Below, piece after piece: positions 10,201-22,060 of a stretch of DNA of 64,000 nt. The stretch covers positions 2,200,832-2,264,831 of the forward strand of contig WMCF01000059.1 in the NCBI GenBank assembly GCA_009792885.1, read 5' to 3'. This DNA comes from Eremophila alpestris peregrina (taxonomy: Eukaryota > Chordata > Aves > Passeriformes > Alaudidae). The first letter of the stretch is position 1; the number at the start of each line of letters is the position of its first letter. The notes below the pieces were generated by a model that saw nothing but the letters and a program-made list of their open reading frames with translations, did no database searches and was not told the origin of the DNA. A program made the position numbers and the translations under genes.

Positions 10201-12758
10201 GCATTCTGCTCTCTGCTGCCAGAGGCTCCAACACAATGGCACCAGGAATGGGCCACAGCCTGGTCCTGTGAGAGGTAGCAGCACTTGGGAGCTGCCACAT
10301 CACGAGTCCCACAGAGCACTCAGCACTTTGCAAAACCTGGACCTTGAACTCAGCAAACGTGATGCCCCTGAACAGAGTCTGAAGGCAACCACAGCCTTTC
10401 TTCCAGGAAGTCCACCTGGGAGCAGCAGGCTCCAAAGGGCAATCAGCAGGAAGTCACCCAGTTGGGCAGTGCCAGGCACTCTAAGGGCAATTTCCCCCCA
10501 TTCCCCTTTTTTTTTTTTAAAGGAAAATAATTTTCTTTTTTTCTCCTATTTTCTAGATTCACCAGAAGCACTTTTGACTAAACATTGCATGATCTAACTT
10601 GATTGCTCAAGCAGCCAAAAACATGTAAGTAATGGAATCCAATCCCAACATGGAGCTGACAAAGGGGCATTTAACACCATGACACCCATGCATCCTGATG
10701 GTGACTGCACAGGGCAGCTGTAGGGGAATGTTCTGTTTCCTCACACCTAGCCCTGCCAGGACAGGAGCTGGCCCAGCTCTGTGAGATTCCATCAGCTCAG
10801 AATGTTCCTCCAGAGGATGAACTACTTTTTCAGCTTCCAAGCAAGCAGGTGTCCTAGGAGACAGGAAAAATGGGATGCACACTGGAGCTCCTCCAGTGCA
10901 ATTCAGACTCTGTAAAGGGTCTGGTTTCTGGCAGGAATGAGTGGCACAGCAGTGATTCCTGTGCTTCAGCAGCTGGGGGATGAATTGTAGAAAATCCTGA
11001 GATGGAAATGATCCTCAAGGATTGAGTCCAGCTCCTGGCTCTGCACAGGACAACCCCAACAATCCCACCTTCTGCCTGAGAGCATTGTCCAAAAATGTTC
11101 CTTGAGCTCTGGCAGCCTTGGGGCTGTGACCACAGCTCTGGGAAGCCTGTTCAGTAACTGGCCACCTTCTGGGGGAACAAAATGCTCACAGGGAGATCTG
11201 GAGTACTTTCAGCATCCCTGCCACCAGCATATGGACAAGTGGTTCAAGACCAGCAGCTGCTGGAATTTAATGGCAACAGTTCAGTGGAAGCAGGAAAGAA
11301 GGGGACACCCTGGAGAATCACCACGGAGGGAGGAGGACATGGGGACAACCACAACTCCAGCACCAGAGGAGGGAGTTCTCACCCTGCTGCCAGGCAGCTC
11401 CAGACAGTGCCCCCAGAAGCAGCAGCTCCGAGCTATTGGGAGAGGAGGAATGGCCTAGATTGGGTCTCATTAAGGCAGTTACATGCTTTACAAGCTTGTT
11501 ACAACATTGGAGCAGGGAAATGTGCTGGTCGCTTCGCTAGCTGAGCCAGGACAAAGCAGAGCCTGTTCCTGCAAAGGAAAAGCCTCGTGCTCAGCCGGGA
11601 GCTGACGTCAGCTCCTTTGGATGCACAAATCCAACAAGGCTGCAGGCAACTCGCCAGCTGGGGACTGGCAGCAGGGACAAGCTCCCATTTGCCTCTGAAG
11701 TGGCCACAACAGCAGGCTCACAGTGTTTCTTTCAGCCCAGCACAACGCTGTGTTTGCAGGCACATACAAGATCCCAGGGTCCAGAGCCCAGGAACACTCT
11801 GCATGCTCCTCACCCATTAAAAACATGCATAAAGTACCCAGCTTGGGAATTAAAAGCCTTCAAAAGGCAGTTTCTGAAGGACAGGGGAGGGAGGGGAGCT
11901 GCTTCAGTTTAGGTGGGGTTGCCTTACTCTGCTCATGTCTCCATACTTCCAGTGCTCACTGCCATCCTCAAACAGCACAAGCTGCCTCTTGGCACCAGCA
12001 GGCAGAAACATGTGGCACGAGGCTTCAGTGCACTCCAAGCACAACTGAGCTGATGAGAAACTGGGGACAGATCCCTAGATACACCCAATAATCCCCAAAT
12101 TGAGAAAAAAAAATTTAAAAAATCAATATCTTAGCTGAAAGAAAGTGCCCCTGAGAGCAGGGCTCCCACTTGTGGCACAGCAGCTCCCTGGCCTTCAGGA
12201 AGATGCTGGGAGCAGACACAGCATCTCCAGCCTCCTGGAACAAGGACAAGGGCAGAATTACACAAGTCGTAATTCCCCGGAAAGATTTTACAGCTTTCCA
12301 GAAGAGGACAGATTAACCCGGTTTTTGCATTCTGGGCATTAAATGGAACTTTTTGAACAACCTCCTTTAAGAAAACTCATTAAGGGAGGTTTTGCTCTCA
12401 CATAAGGAGAGAATTCCAAGCTTTAGCAAAATTTTGGTGGTTGTCACTACAGGCAGGGGGGAATCACCAGCCCCAGCAGGAGAGCAGCACCTTGTGCTGT
12501 GATGCAGGAGCACATGTACCACTGCCTGCAGCCCCACTTACCTCCTGCATACATAACAGCCAGCATGATGGAGGAAATCCAGGAGACTTTGCTGCTGGAC
12601 GCATTGAAGATGACCTCTATCTCTTTGAAGAACACAGTGATGGACTTGGGGAAGGCATAGGAAAAGCCAATGGAGATGAAGGCTCCGACGACCACGGCCC
12701 ATCCCCAGCCTCCTTCAGGAGGAGTGTATCCCACGGGGCCTCCGATGGCCGGTGGCAT
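7011..12758 (-). CDS. SLC16A1: SLC16A1, monocarboxylate transporter 1 (MCT1); 4 coding exons
   Basis: Join of 12542-12758, 8987-9130, 7672-8529 and 7011-7279 on the minus strand: 1488 nt, 495 residues, close to the roughly 500 of mammalian MCT1. MCT1 is a 12-segment MFS protein that co-transports H+ with lactate, pyruvate or ketone bodies and needs basigin or embigin to reach the plasma membrane. Visible hallmarks are the MCT family motif EGGWGW at 15-20, Lys38 in TM1, and the Asp306/Arg310 pair in TM8 (FVDMVARP), all required for proton-coupled transport in studied MCT1. A long charged cytoplasmic loop between TM6 and TM7 and an acidic Lys/Glu-rich tail are typical. The start was placed at 12758 because the upstream in-frame codon is TTG, not ATG, and the N-terminus MPPA matches the family. 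All coding introns are phase 1 and GT-AG. Nothing is broken. Identification is very secure. Confidence 0.98.
7561..7645 (-). mobile_element. CR1 LINE 3' fragment in SLC16A1 intron 4
   Basis: The plus strand starts with 'aatcatagaattgttaagg' and continues with 'ttgggaaagaccatcaagtt', the reverse complement of the CR1 3' end. The copy is short, 5'-truncated, and lies in sense relative to SLC16A1. It ends only about 25 bp from the donor of the 858-bp exon. Confidence 0.85.
7672..8529 (-). CDS. SLC16A1: SLC16A1 large central coding exon
   Basis: Encodes residues 121-406 in one 858-nt exon, covering TM4 to TM11. It includes the long intracellular TM6-TM7 loop, with a KKDKEVQQEAGKAGKKDD-type charged stretch, and the TM8 Asp306 and Arg310. 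The acceptor is CCTGCAG and the donor is G|GTAGGG, both in phase 1. A single large exon for this part is the expected SLC16A1 architecture. Confidence 0.97.
8640..8825 (-). mobile_element. CR1 LINE 3' fragment in SLC16A1 intron 3
   Basis: The plus strand begins 'gaatcatggaatcatttggg' and continues with 'ccaactattgtcccaacact' and 'gatggtgattccaccagtgc', the reverse complement of a CR1 3' region of the subfamily with a 'gaggtggtggagtcacc' segment. It occupies much of the short third intron. Confidence 0.85.
8987..9130 (-). CDS. SLC16A1: SLC16A1 second coding exon
   Basis: A 144-nt exon for residues 73-120 (PISSVLVNKYGSR... to GVIGG), covering TM2-TM3 and the conserved loop NKYGSR. The acceptor is TTGGCAG|G and the donor is G|GTAAGT. 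Both ends are phase 1, so the exon adds exactly 48 codons. Confidence 0.97.
9314..9540 (-). mobile_element. CR1 LINE 3' fragment in SLC16A1 intron 2
   Basis: The plus strand reads 'gaatcacaaaatggtttggg', then 'gatctttaaggtcccttcca', and further on 'ggaagaaagtcttcccaaat', the reverse-complement CR1 3' region. The copy is about 225 bp and 5'-truncated. An internal 'gatctttaaggtcccttcc' in the same strand as the tail suggests rearrangement or a local CR1-on-CR1 join. Confidence 0.8.
9541..10985. other. SLC16A1 intron 2, nothing further recognised
   Basis: Intronic DNA without exon-like frames. A poly(T)/A-rich run lies at about 10506-10545. The reading frames over this stretch have no domain similarity. 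Confidence 0.5.
10986..11175 (-). mobile_element. CR1 LINE 3' fragment in SLC16A1 intron 2
   Basis: The plus strand reads 'aaaatcctgagatggaaatg', 'gattgagtccagctcctggc' and 'ggcagccttggggctgtgac', the reverse complement of the CR1 3' end of the 'ccaggagctggactcgatga' type. The copy is diverged. Confidence 0.8.
11176..12541. other. SLC16A1 intron 2, 5' portion
   Basis: Intronic sequence with no coding or RNA gene recognised. An A-rich tract lies at 12103-12122. Confidence 0.5.
12542..12758 (-). CDS. SLC16A1: SLC16A1 first coding exon with start codon
   Basis: Encodes residues 1-72 plus the first base of codon 73: a short cytoplasmic N-terminus, the family motif EGGWGW at 15-20, TM1 with Lys38, and the start of TM2 (WISSIMLAVMY). 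The donor G|GTAAGT lies at 12541-12540. The exon continues upstream as 5'UTR to the acceptor TTTGCAG|G at 12795/12796. Confidence 0.97.
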
Positions 12759-12795
12759 CTTCAATCAGGCGATGACTCGCTTGGGGATCAAAGAC
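12759..12795 (-). other. SLC16A1: SLC16A1 5'UTR part of exon 2
   Basis: 37 nt lie between the acceptor (TTTGCAG, ending at 12796) and the ATG at 12758. An in-frame TGA precedes the start ('cgcctgattgaagATG'), so the coding frame cannot extend further upstream. The -3 base of the ATG is an A, a favourable context. Confidence 0.75.
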
Positions 12796-15700
12796 CTGCA
12801 AACGACAAAGTGTTTCCTCAGCTGAAAGCACAACCTCTGCTCCTGGCACACAACTGCAGGGCTCAAGCTCAGTCTGCAACACTGGCAGTGCCCCCAGCAC
12901 CATGAGGGAAAGCTGATCCTTGAGTGAGAGCACCCCAGGATGGCCCACCCCAAAGCACATGCTCAGATTGCAGCTGGCCTTTAAGAGCCCCAGTCAGCAC
13001 ACATTTCTAAGTGACAAATTTAAGACATGAGTCCCTGACCTAAGCTGGAAAGGGCAGGCAGTGTCTGTGACAGCAGCCAGGCCTCATCTGCATGGGCAGA
13101 GCTCCCACAGCATCTCCAGGAGTGCAACCCCAGTGCTGTGAAATCCCAACAAGTGCCAGAGCAGGAGCTGCACACCAAGCTTATTCAATGCAGACACACT
13201 GAGGGGAGAGAAGTCCCCATGCATGAGCCAAACAGGACACCCCTATATCTGCTGAAAAAGGGCAGTTGGGTGCCACAACACACCCACCATCCACAAAGGT
13301 CAGGGACTGTGGCTAAACTTAGCCTGAGCAGGGACTAAGGAAAGCTACGATATGCCACCAGGGAAGAGGGACATGGATCCACACAGAGCAGTCCCAGCAG
13401 AGGAGTCCCTGCCTCCTCTGCTGTTTGACACTGGCAGGGCACCTCCTGACCCAAACCCTCCTCCTTGATCAGAAAGGCTACAGCAGATTTCACAAAGCAG
13501 CCAAGTATAAAAACAATTCACCTAAAAAGCCCAAAACAGAAGCAACTAGAAAGCAAAAAAAAAAACCAGGAAAACATCATTCAGGCTTGCTGAAGTGTAG
13601 AATCCCCTCCGAGAGGCTGATTGGGAGCAATGCAGAGGCCATCAGGGTCAGGCTGCTCATGCATGGGCCCACACTGCAGCAGAACTAGATCACACTCCAG
13701 AGCTGCTGTTGCTCCAAATGAAGGCTGCTCCAGGCAGCCCAGAGCAGCACAAGGCAGCACAGCAAGGAACCGAAACAAGGGCAGCTGCTCACAAACAAGG
13801 GTCACAACATGCAAAGCAACAGAAATCACTACCAGCCCCACAACTCCTGTGCACCCCCAGGGATTTCAGAATGTATTTCCTGATGCACTGCAGCCCTCCC
13901 CAGCCTCACAGCCAGAGACAACCCCACCTCACCCATCCTTATGAAGCACACCAGCCAAGGGGCAACATCAGGCTCCTTCACTAGAGCCCACCCCTCGCTC
14001 CACAGCTCTCTGCTGCTCAGGTTTGCACTCGAGGAAAAAGCCACCTTCGAGCAGGAGAGCCATTCCAGAGCTCCTGAGGCCATACCAGGCAGAGTGACAA
14101 CTTTCAAGCAGTGTGGTGCAGGCTCAGAGAGGTGCAGCCTCCTATTTATAGCCTGTATCCGCCCCAGCTCACAGCAATTACCATCTCATCCATGGCTGCT
14201 GACATGCCAGCATCTACCTGGCACATCCCTAGAGCACACACTACAGCACTACAGGCTCCTGCCTCCTCACCCACTCCGTGTCACTTGGTGCACATCCAAG
14301 GCTGGCATCCCGGTGTCCTGGTCGAAGCACAGCTGGTGATGCAGAGTCATGGGGAGATCCTGCTCCTTCCTACCTGGCACTGGAGGCACTGGCAGCAGTT
14401 ATCTGATACAGCACCAGGTTTGCCAGAGCCACCTGACACCTGGCCATGGTGATGCCCCGGACCCACACGGGGCGAGAGGAAGAAAAGCACAGGAGGTCGG
14501 TTTCTGTAAGCTGCTAAGACTGGTTTAGTGTAACCCAGACAATGATTTTTCACTGGCAGGGTATTTTCCTGCATCCTGGCCAGTGCAACACATGACCATC
14601 ACGAGCAGCTCCAAGCCACTTGCCACTCCAACAAAGGAATCATTGACAAGACGCTGCCCCTGGCACGTCCGCAGCTGAACTATGCCCAGGAGCCAGAGCC
14701 CCTTCCTTCTGACTTCCTCTCTGGGACTCACCAGGATCAGTACCTGCCTGGCTGCAGGCAGGTCCCTGGGCCAACACACACCTGTGGGCACCCATCTGGG
14801 ATAAGCATCCACCAGGGAAGCTCCACAGAAACTCCCAATGCAGTCTGAAACACAGAGCAGCCCACTCGCCCACCATGAGCACTGGGAATTGCTGAACATG
14901 CCCTCCCCACACAAGCTGCACACTGGAATTTCCACCACCTCTTGCTTTGAGTCACACTGAGCTTTCACAGCCTTCAGTGAACCCTAAAGCATCATCCAAC
15001 CACACTGATTTATCCAAAACATTTTTGAAAGCTGAAACTGCCAGGTGTTGGCTATAAAAGCACCCAGCAAGGAATATAATCTACTTGTGAGCACTAATTA
15101 AAACTACAGGCAATAAGAGCCATCCAAGATAAAGGCTGAGGGGATTCTGATGAGGTGTTGGGGATTTTTGCCTTTTGTTCCTGAGACACATGCACTGGTT
15201 TAATTCTTCCACTGCTCCCAAGGAGCTCAACTGTTGCAAAACGTCTGTGGCTTGGTTCATTTATTTTTTTTTCTTCCCCTACAAGCAGCATTCCTCCTCC
15301 TGCGGGTGCTGAGGTGTCATCTCTCTGTAAAATAAAAGGCTTCTGGCAGATTAGACATGACCTCTCTTGCATTGCTGAGGCACAATGAAAAACCCTGAGC
15401 TGAACAAGGTTTTGAGACCAAAGATTCCCAAAGTCTGACGCCAGAGTTTACACGAGTTCTGCATGCCACAACACTTTTCCCTGACTCACTGAAAATCCTT
15501 ATTAAGAAAGATCAGTTTTAGAAAGCTCATCCTTCAACCGCATTAGGCTTCTTGACAATTTACTCCTTGCCCCCACACAGAAGCAGTTTCAAAGAAGTGA
15601 GGAAAAAAAAATAAAGCACATGTAAGGCAGTCAGCCCAACTGGAAAGATTCCCTCCCTTTTGCAAATAAGGGAAATTAAAAAAAAAAAAATCAACCACCG

Positions 15701-18700
15701 TAACCAACCAGAATGTTGTGTTATGACATTTTCAGCTCTGTTCTGGAAGAGCTGCAACATGTGAGACGTGATTAGAAATCAAATTCACAGCTGCCAGGCA
15801 GCCAGCTACAGTTTGCCCTATTAGGAAATAAAATAACCATATTTGCAGTAATTAAGACTGATGAGACCAAGTAATAGCTGTGAGTATCACAACTGCTCCC
15901 TACAAAAGTCCTGACTAATCTGCAGGAATGGGTAGCCTACAGCCACACTCCTCTGCACAGCAAGAGTGAGAGCAGGAATTGAGGCAATGAGGATGGTATC
16001 ACCTCAAAACAGATTCCTGAGGAGACCAAAGCCCTGCCATCTCCCAGGTCCCACCCACAAGCAGTTATCCCTTCTCCAAAGGGGCCTAGAACAGTATGAT
16101 TTCAAGACTTTTAGTTACATAATGCAGTAAATTGCTGCGCTTTTGAAAGATCAGATTGGCAGGACTCCAGCACAGAAAGACAGAGGCTCACATTTATAAA
16201 GTGCTGCAAATGCCCCAAAGTATTTTTGGGGCAAAGTCTTTAATGAAGTGCCTCACACCGCTCCTTTTTGGGGTCAAAGGAAGAGGGACATTCTCCCATC
16301 AAGCAGAGGTCCTGCTCAGGCACAACACACCTCTGCCTCTCCTCACACATCCCTCGAGCTCAAGGCTTGCCTATGCTGCACATACCCTCAGTGGCATCTG
16401 CTGCCCTTTGAGCTCACAAAGCCTTTCCCCTCTGAGAGCAGGGCTCTCAGAGTGCCTGGGAGCCTCAACTCTTGCTCCCATGGAACAGAGAGCTTCGTAT
16501 CTTTCTTCCACAACCCATCATCAGCCCAGTGCCCACACAGGCTCATGCTGCTGCCAGCAGAAGTTGATCCAGCATCTTAGCACATGTAAAATCTACAGTG
16601 GCTCATTCCAGCCCTGCTGTCTTTGCTTCTTGTTTTGTGCTCCCCCAGCTTCTGAGATGTACATAGCATTGTCCAGAGCAGGATCTCCACAGTAAAAAGA
16701 CATCCAGGGATGTCCCAGCTATCCAACAGCCCTTTGGGCCCCTTGTGCCTTCGTCAGCTGGGCCCAGCCTTTGGCCTGAGAGTGCCAACACTGAAACACC
16801 TAAGCCAGGCAGGATGGGCACAAAGCTGCCCCTTGCTAGCAGCACAGACTGCACTGCCCAAGGGAGCTCTTCCCTCAAGCCCACAGCAGAAGAGGGGATG
16901 CTGTTCCTCAAGAGCCTGTTCCCACCAGCCCAACCCAAAGAATTAGCCACATGCAGCCCTCCCAGCACAAACTCCCAAGCCCAGCGCACCACAAGAGGCT
17001 CTTCAAGTGCTCAGCACAGGGCCACAAACATCCACGGCACATTTTCCCAACATGGGGAGCTGGCAGGCCCCCAAACATCCCTTCTGGTCCCTGCAACTAA
17101 ACTGAGATCTTTCGCTGAGGAAATGAAGGAGCTGGCAACCACCAGCTGTTCACAGCCAATAACACTCCGCGGCTTCAAATTTGGCCTTTTTTCTGGCCTG
17201 AAGGAAGATGAAATAGAGATTGTCAGGAGTTGAGACACCAGTTTTAAGCGGGTTTAGAGCATTATGCACAGAGCTCTAATTCTAGCAGGCACCCAGAGCC
17301 GGGGTTTAACCTGGCAGCACTTGGCCTACGTGACTCCCCAGTGCTTCCAAGGGCTCTGCACCAGGACAATAGTCAATTGAAGCCCTGCTCAGCCCCGGCC
17401 TTTGCTGCCGGGGTGAGCCAAGGTCAGCAGCACAGGCAGGGCTCACTCAAGGCCGGCAGCCCGCACAGGCAAGCTCAAGGTTCTGGCCAGCAGCAGCCCA
17501 GCCCACTCAGCGCCTGTTCCCACCAGGGATGGCCAACACACTCCGACATGCCCCGCTCTGCCGGCCCGGTGAGCCAGCAGCAGCGTGCAGACAGACAGAC
17601 GCCACGGGGCACAGCACTGGCAGCTGCCCTCCTCCAGCTCCCCCACTGGCAGCACAAGCCTCAGCCCGCTGAGGCACAGATCATCCTGCTCACCCCACCG
17701 GGGCACGGCCACGGACTTGTCCTGGACACAGCCCCTCAGCCCTCAAAACGCTCCCAGCATGGCACAGGGCATGAAAGGCTGCAAGCTGCCCTGCAAAGTG
17801 AGATGTTGGGATAGTTTGCTGGCAGCTTTGGGGGAAGCCAGCCAACCAGAGAGATGAGTAGCTATGAGTGTCCACTGGTGAAGCTCCCATTTGGGGCTGC
17901 TGTGCCTGGCTGGTAGCATCAGCAACGCTCAGTAAGGACCTGGTGTGAGAAAGCATGAAGTCAAGCTTAAGCAAGCTACCAACAAGCCCAAAGGAAAAAG
18001 CCTGGCTTATTTCTACACCAGAACCTGGCTGTGGTCATGGCTCTTCTAGAGCCCTCTAACCCAAAACCCTGCAGCCAGAGGTGTTTGCAGACCAGTTACA
18101 AGAATATTACGTGAAGCAAGCAGGTCTTACATGTAGTCTGGGCTCACATCAGCTTCAGCCCCCAGCACAGCACCAGAGTCCCCTCTCTAACTGTCCCCCC
18201 ATCCCTAGGGAAAGGGATTCTCACAGCACCAGCTCCCAGCCAAGCCCCTGTCTCTGGAGGGGACAGGGAGTGCTCAAGCCCCTGTGCAGGGTCTCTCAGT
18301 CACACCCTGAGCACAGGTCATGCTCTGCGAGGACACAGAGGCGATCCTCCCTGCACCAGCGGTGCTCAGGAACACTCCCAGGACACCCTGTGCCCGCCCG
18401 GAAATCCTCAGAATGAGAAAAATGTCGTATGGAATAGCATCGGCATTCTTTCATTAGAGACCTGCAATGCCAGCCAGAGACAGCTCCGGGTGTCTTGGCA
18501 AAGCAGGGGGCTGCAAAATCACAAAAAGTCACAGCGGTCATCATCAAACAGAACTGGTTGTCCCTTCCCTGAGAGCAGGGGTCTGAATTCTGATCCCAGC
18601 CGCTGCCACATTATTGCTACCTGAGAGCCCTCAAACCACAGATGAGTTAGCAGCAGGGTGGAGGTGGGACGTGCACACCAAGGATCCAAAAGCACAAGGC

Positions 18701-21235
18701 TGGAAGAGGGAGAGGAGGTCGCACCAAGGACCCAGGAGTACACGGATGGAAGTGGGACACTCACACCGGGGACACAGACCTCAAATCAGGACCAAGGCAG
18801 CGCTGGGATGGAGGCAGGAGAGGAGGTCACACCAAGTAGCAGCAGCACGCCAGTAATTGTGGTTTCACTAATTAACTACAGCCCCACGTGGATTTTCCTT
18901 GGCTACAGAACAGCTACTCTACAGCGGCTCTAAGGACACAATGAGTCATACCGATACCACCGGCGAGAGGCTCCCACCTTCTCAGGAATCTGTTACAGGC
19001 TGATTCCAGAGGAGGAAACGGGAAAAGCCATAAAAGTGCTACAATAGCTTCGCACTACAGGGCTTAATGAGATGCACCTCCCAAGCCTACGTGCAGCTTT
19101 TCAACTCCTCATAAAGGAGATATAACATGACATGAAAGTCACCGGGTATTTTCCACCTTAACTGCCAGATAAATCAGGCCAACTGTGCCAAATAGGAGAC
19201 GAGAGAAAGCACATGCGACCATTCACACCTTATCCAGGTAACACCCCCTGGAAGGGAACAATGTTTCACACCTTCCCAGAGGGCTAGGACAGCCACAGGC
19301 ACCCCCACGACTTTGGGGCAGGGAGACTTGCCATACAATAGCAGAACTTGTTTGTCATTAGGAGGTCCATCACCCCAGCGGTTCGTCTAAGACCAAGAAA
19401 GTTCCTTCCCAACAAAGGCACTACCAGGAGTTTAGGGAGTTTCTTTACACCCAGCACACGCCAGCTGTTCTCTGGCCTGGCCCATTTCTCAGCACTGCTT
19501 CTTTTCTTCCAGACACAGCCAAGGAAACCTCAGTGCAAAGACACCCAGGAGAATCCGATAGCACTAAATTACCTCACTTAGCATGAAAATGGGATGCCTG
19601 TGCACCATAAAAAGACTTAAGGCTCACAGAAAGGCACAAAACCAGAATTATACCTCCTTCCTTGTGATGCAGCTAAGAAGACCCACTTTTTACCTCAGAA
19701 GAAACTTAAAGCTGGAGAACACGAGTAATCATCGCGCAACAGGTCCACCCACCCTTAAAAGGCAGGGTATGAGCACTCAGGCCATTTACTGTTTCAGGAC
19801 ACAAATCCTGCTGCAGATACAATTCCTTTTGATACTCCTGTTCACACTCATCCTGTTCGCCTGAGTCAACTTTCAAACCCTCCAGCGTTGTTCACTTTCA
19901 CGATGCATTCGTGCACCCTTCAGCTGCAGGACTCCTGCCCCACCTGCAACACCCACCCTGGGTGAAGCATTCCAGCAGCACGTCTGCAGCTCCAGTCCCG
20001 CTGAGCTCCCCGAGCATCTCACCCTGGGGCCAGCAAACACCTGCCAGGGGCCGTGAGGCTTCAACCAGAGCAGACCCCAAGCCCAGAGCCGGTGGGTGCG
20101 GGCTCTAGGAGCGCTCCGACAGCCCCTACCCAGCGAGTGTAAGCCACCACCGGCCACCAGCGAACTCCAGCAGCCCCAGCTTTGTGCTGCTGGTCACCGC
20201 AACACCTCGCTGAGTGATTCACACACTGCAGGGTGGATGCATGCCCCAAACGCGTATGGGGCCATCAAGACCTTAGTATCACCTCCTCCTGAGCGAGGCA
20301 GAAACAAGGGCTAAAGGCGCCTCTCCTGGAGCCGGAGCTCGGTTCTGCAGTTCCATCCTGCACAGCCAGCAGGGATCACGGTGCTGAAGGGCTTGGGTGA
20401 CTCACCCGCTGGAGCAGCCTCGAATGCCCGAGGTGCAGCTCCGAGCACCTGCCATGAGGAATCACCTGCAGGCCGGTGCGAGCGGCATCCCGACGCTCAC
20501 CCAGGGGCTGAAGGCTGCAGGAGTGCTGCCCATGGGGACAGGGGGTACCCTTGTGCACCCCAACACCGCAAACCCACTCCCAGGACACGGTTCCCACGTT
20601 GTTTCCAGGCCTTACTTGCCTTTATCAGGAGCCAAACACACACACAGTGATCACCTCTTCCCTGCGCCCCAGCGTCTATCGGAACACCCTCAAATGGTGC
20701 GGGGATTGCCCTACGCGGCCCCATAAACACACCGGAGGAACGGTCTGAGGGCCCGGGCAGGGGGAACGAGGAGCTCCCCGGGACAGGGAACCCCCACTTT
20801 GGGACAACCGAGCCAGCCAAGCCCCCCGAGGCCACCACCGACCATCCTCACCGTTCGGCGGGGAGCAGGAGGCCGAGGAAACCCCGACCCCCGAGCAGTG
20901 CTGCCGGTGAGAGTGGGACGAGGACAGGGCACCGCGGGATCCTCACCACGCGGCCATACCGGAGCGGGAACAAAACATGGCTCCCCCCGTCAGTGCGAGG
21001 CCGGGGTGGGGGGAACCGAAGCGGCGGCTCCAGCACAGCCAGAAACGCCGGTGATGGAACCGGCCGGCCTCGCGCGCGGCCGCGGAGGCGGCGCCCACGC
21101 CGCAAGAACGGCCCAGGAGCTCCGAGCCGGGCCGGGCACCGCCGGAGCGCGTGCGGCTCCCAGAGCCGGAGCCCCAGGGCCCCCCTCGCCCTCCCGCCCG
21201 CCCCGCGGCGCCACGCGGGCCGCCCGCCGCCCTAC
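12796..21235 (-). other. SLC16A1: SLC16A1 intron 1 (within the 5'UTR)
   Basis: An 8.4-kb intron inferred between the exon-1 donor at the CpG island and the exon-2 acceptor. I find no CR1 tail, no tRNA and no conserved coding exon here. Poly(A)-rich tracts occur at 13554-13565 and 15668-15680. Two weakly similar segments ending 'agaggaggtc' near 18712-18720 and 18823-18831 suggest an old local tandem duplication of about 110 bp. First-intron enhancers of SLC16A1 could lie here but cannot be recognised by eye. Confidence 0.55.
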
Positions 21236-21290
21236 CTGCGGGAGCCGCCGCCGCCGAGTGCCGCCGCCCCCCGCCCCCGCCGCTTTAAGC
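21236..21290 (-). other. SLC16A1: SLC16A1 non-coding exon 1 (5' end uncertain)
   Basis: A good minus-strand donor CGCAG|GTAGGG has its GT at 21235-21234, inside the CpG island and just upstream of the 5'UTR intron. A TATA-like CTTAAAG lies at 21283-21289 on the minus strand. If it is used, transcription would start near 21255-21260, leaving a very short exon. If not, exon 1 could extend further. The exon is inferred from signals and position, not from a transcript. Confidence 0.45.
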
Positions 21291-21376
21291 GCGGAGGGGC
21301 CCGGCGGGCGGAGCGGGGGCGGAGCGGGGGCGGAGCGGGGCGTGCCGTGCCCCGCCAGGGCCCCGCCCCCCAGCGC

Positions 21377-21382
21377 CACGTG
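21377..21382. promoter_or_regulatory. SLC16A1: E-box CACGTG in SLC16A1 promoter
   Basis: A perfect palindromic CACGTG lies about 140 bp upstream of the exon-1 donor. USF and MYC/MAX bind this hexamer, and SLC16A1 is a known MYC-responsive gene. That the site is used here is inference. Confidence 0.5.
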
Positions 21383-21439
21383 CGCCAGCCCGCGCCCCCC
21401 CGGCCCCGCGAGCCCCGCGGCCCGGCAGGGCAGGGCCGT

Positions 21440-21965
21440 GCGCCCCGGCACGTACCGGCACTGCGGGCTCGGACCGGACCGGAACGGCACGGATCGGCAC
21501 GGACCGGCACTGCGGGCACGGATCGGCACTGCGGGCACGGACCGGCACTGCGGGCACGGACCGGACCGGATCGGATCGGCACGGATCGGCACGGCACTGC
21601 GGGCACGGAACCGCACGGATCGGCACGGACCGGCACTATGGGCACGGACCGGCACTGCGGGCACGGACCGGACCGGATCGGCACGGAACGGACCAGCACT
21701 GCGGGCACGGATCGGCACGGCACTGCGGGCACGAAACGGCACTACGGGTACGGACCGGACCGGCACTACGGGCACGGATCGGCACGGAACGGACCGGCAC
21801 TGCGGGCACGGATCGGCACCGACCGGCACGGACTGAACCGGACGGACCGACCGGCACGGACTGGCACTACGGGCACGGACCGGCACTGAACGGACCGGAA
21901 CTGACCGACCGGCACGGACCGGCACTACGAGCACGGAACGGCACGGACCGCCCGGCACGGAGCTG
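21440..21965. repeat. GC-rich tandem repeat upstream of the SLC16A1 promoter
   Basis: About 0.5 kb is built from shuffled short modules such as CACGGACCGG, CACGGATCGG and CACTGCGGG, joined into units of about 20-33 bp in variable order. The pattern is that of a higher-order minisatellite. It is very CpG-rich and lacks stops in several frames on both strands, which produces long spurious frames of Arg/Val/Pro- or Gly/Thr/Asp/Arg-rich repeats. It begins about 150 bp upstream of the inferred transcription start. Confidence 0.9.
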
Positions 21966-22060
21966 CCCGGCCCCACGGGCCCCCGGTGGCGGCGGGACCG
22001 AGGCTGGGGCCGGGTGAGCCGGGAGGCCGGGCCGGATAACTCTGCCCGGCGCGGCGGCAG

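Larger units (their letters stand above)
20700..22060. promoter_or_regulatory. SLC16A1: CpG island at the SLC16A1 promoter
   Basis: The sequence becomes very GC- and CpG-rich around the putative first exon, with three close GGGGCGGAG-type GC boxes (plus-strand reading) at about 21308-21342 and a canonical CACGTG E-box at 21377-21382. A broad CpG-island promoter is the rule for this gene in vertebrates. Its distal part is occupied by a tandem repeat, described separately. Confidence 0.75.

Noticed and set aside
12759..12764. SLC16A1 start two codons further upstream
   Set aside because: That codon is TTG, and a TGA lies just before it. The ATG at 12758 gives the family N-terminus MPPA.
13700..13780. 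'gctgctccaggcagcccaga' as a CR1 piece in SLC16A1 intron 1
   Set aside because: Only a short resemblance; there is no tail or neighbouring CR1 wording.
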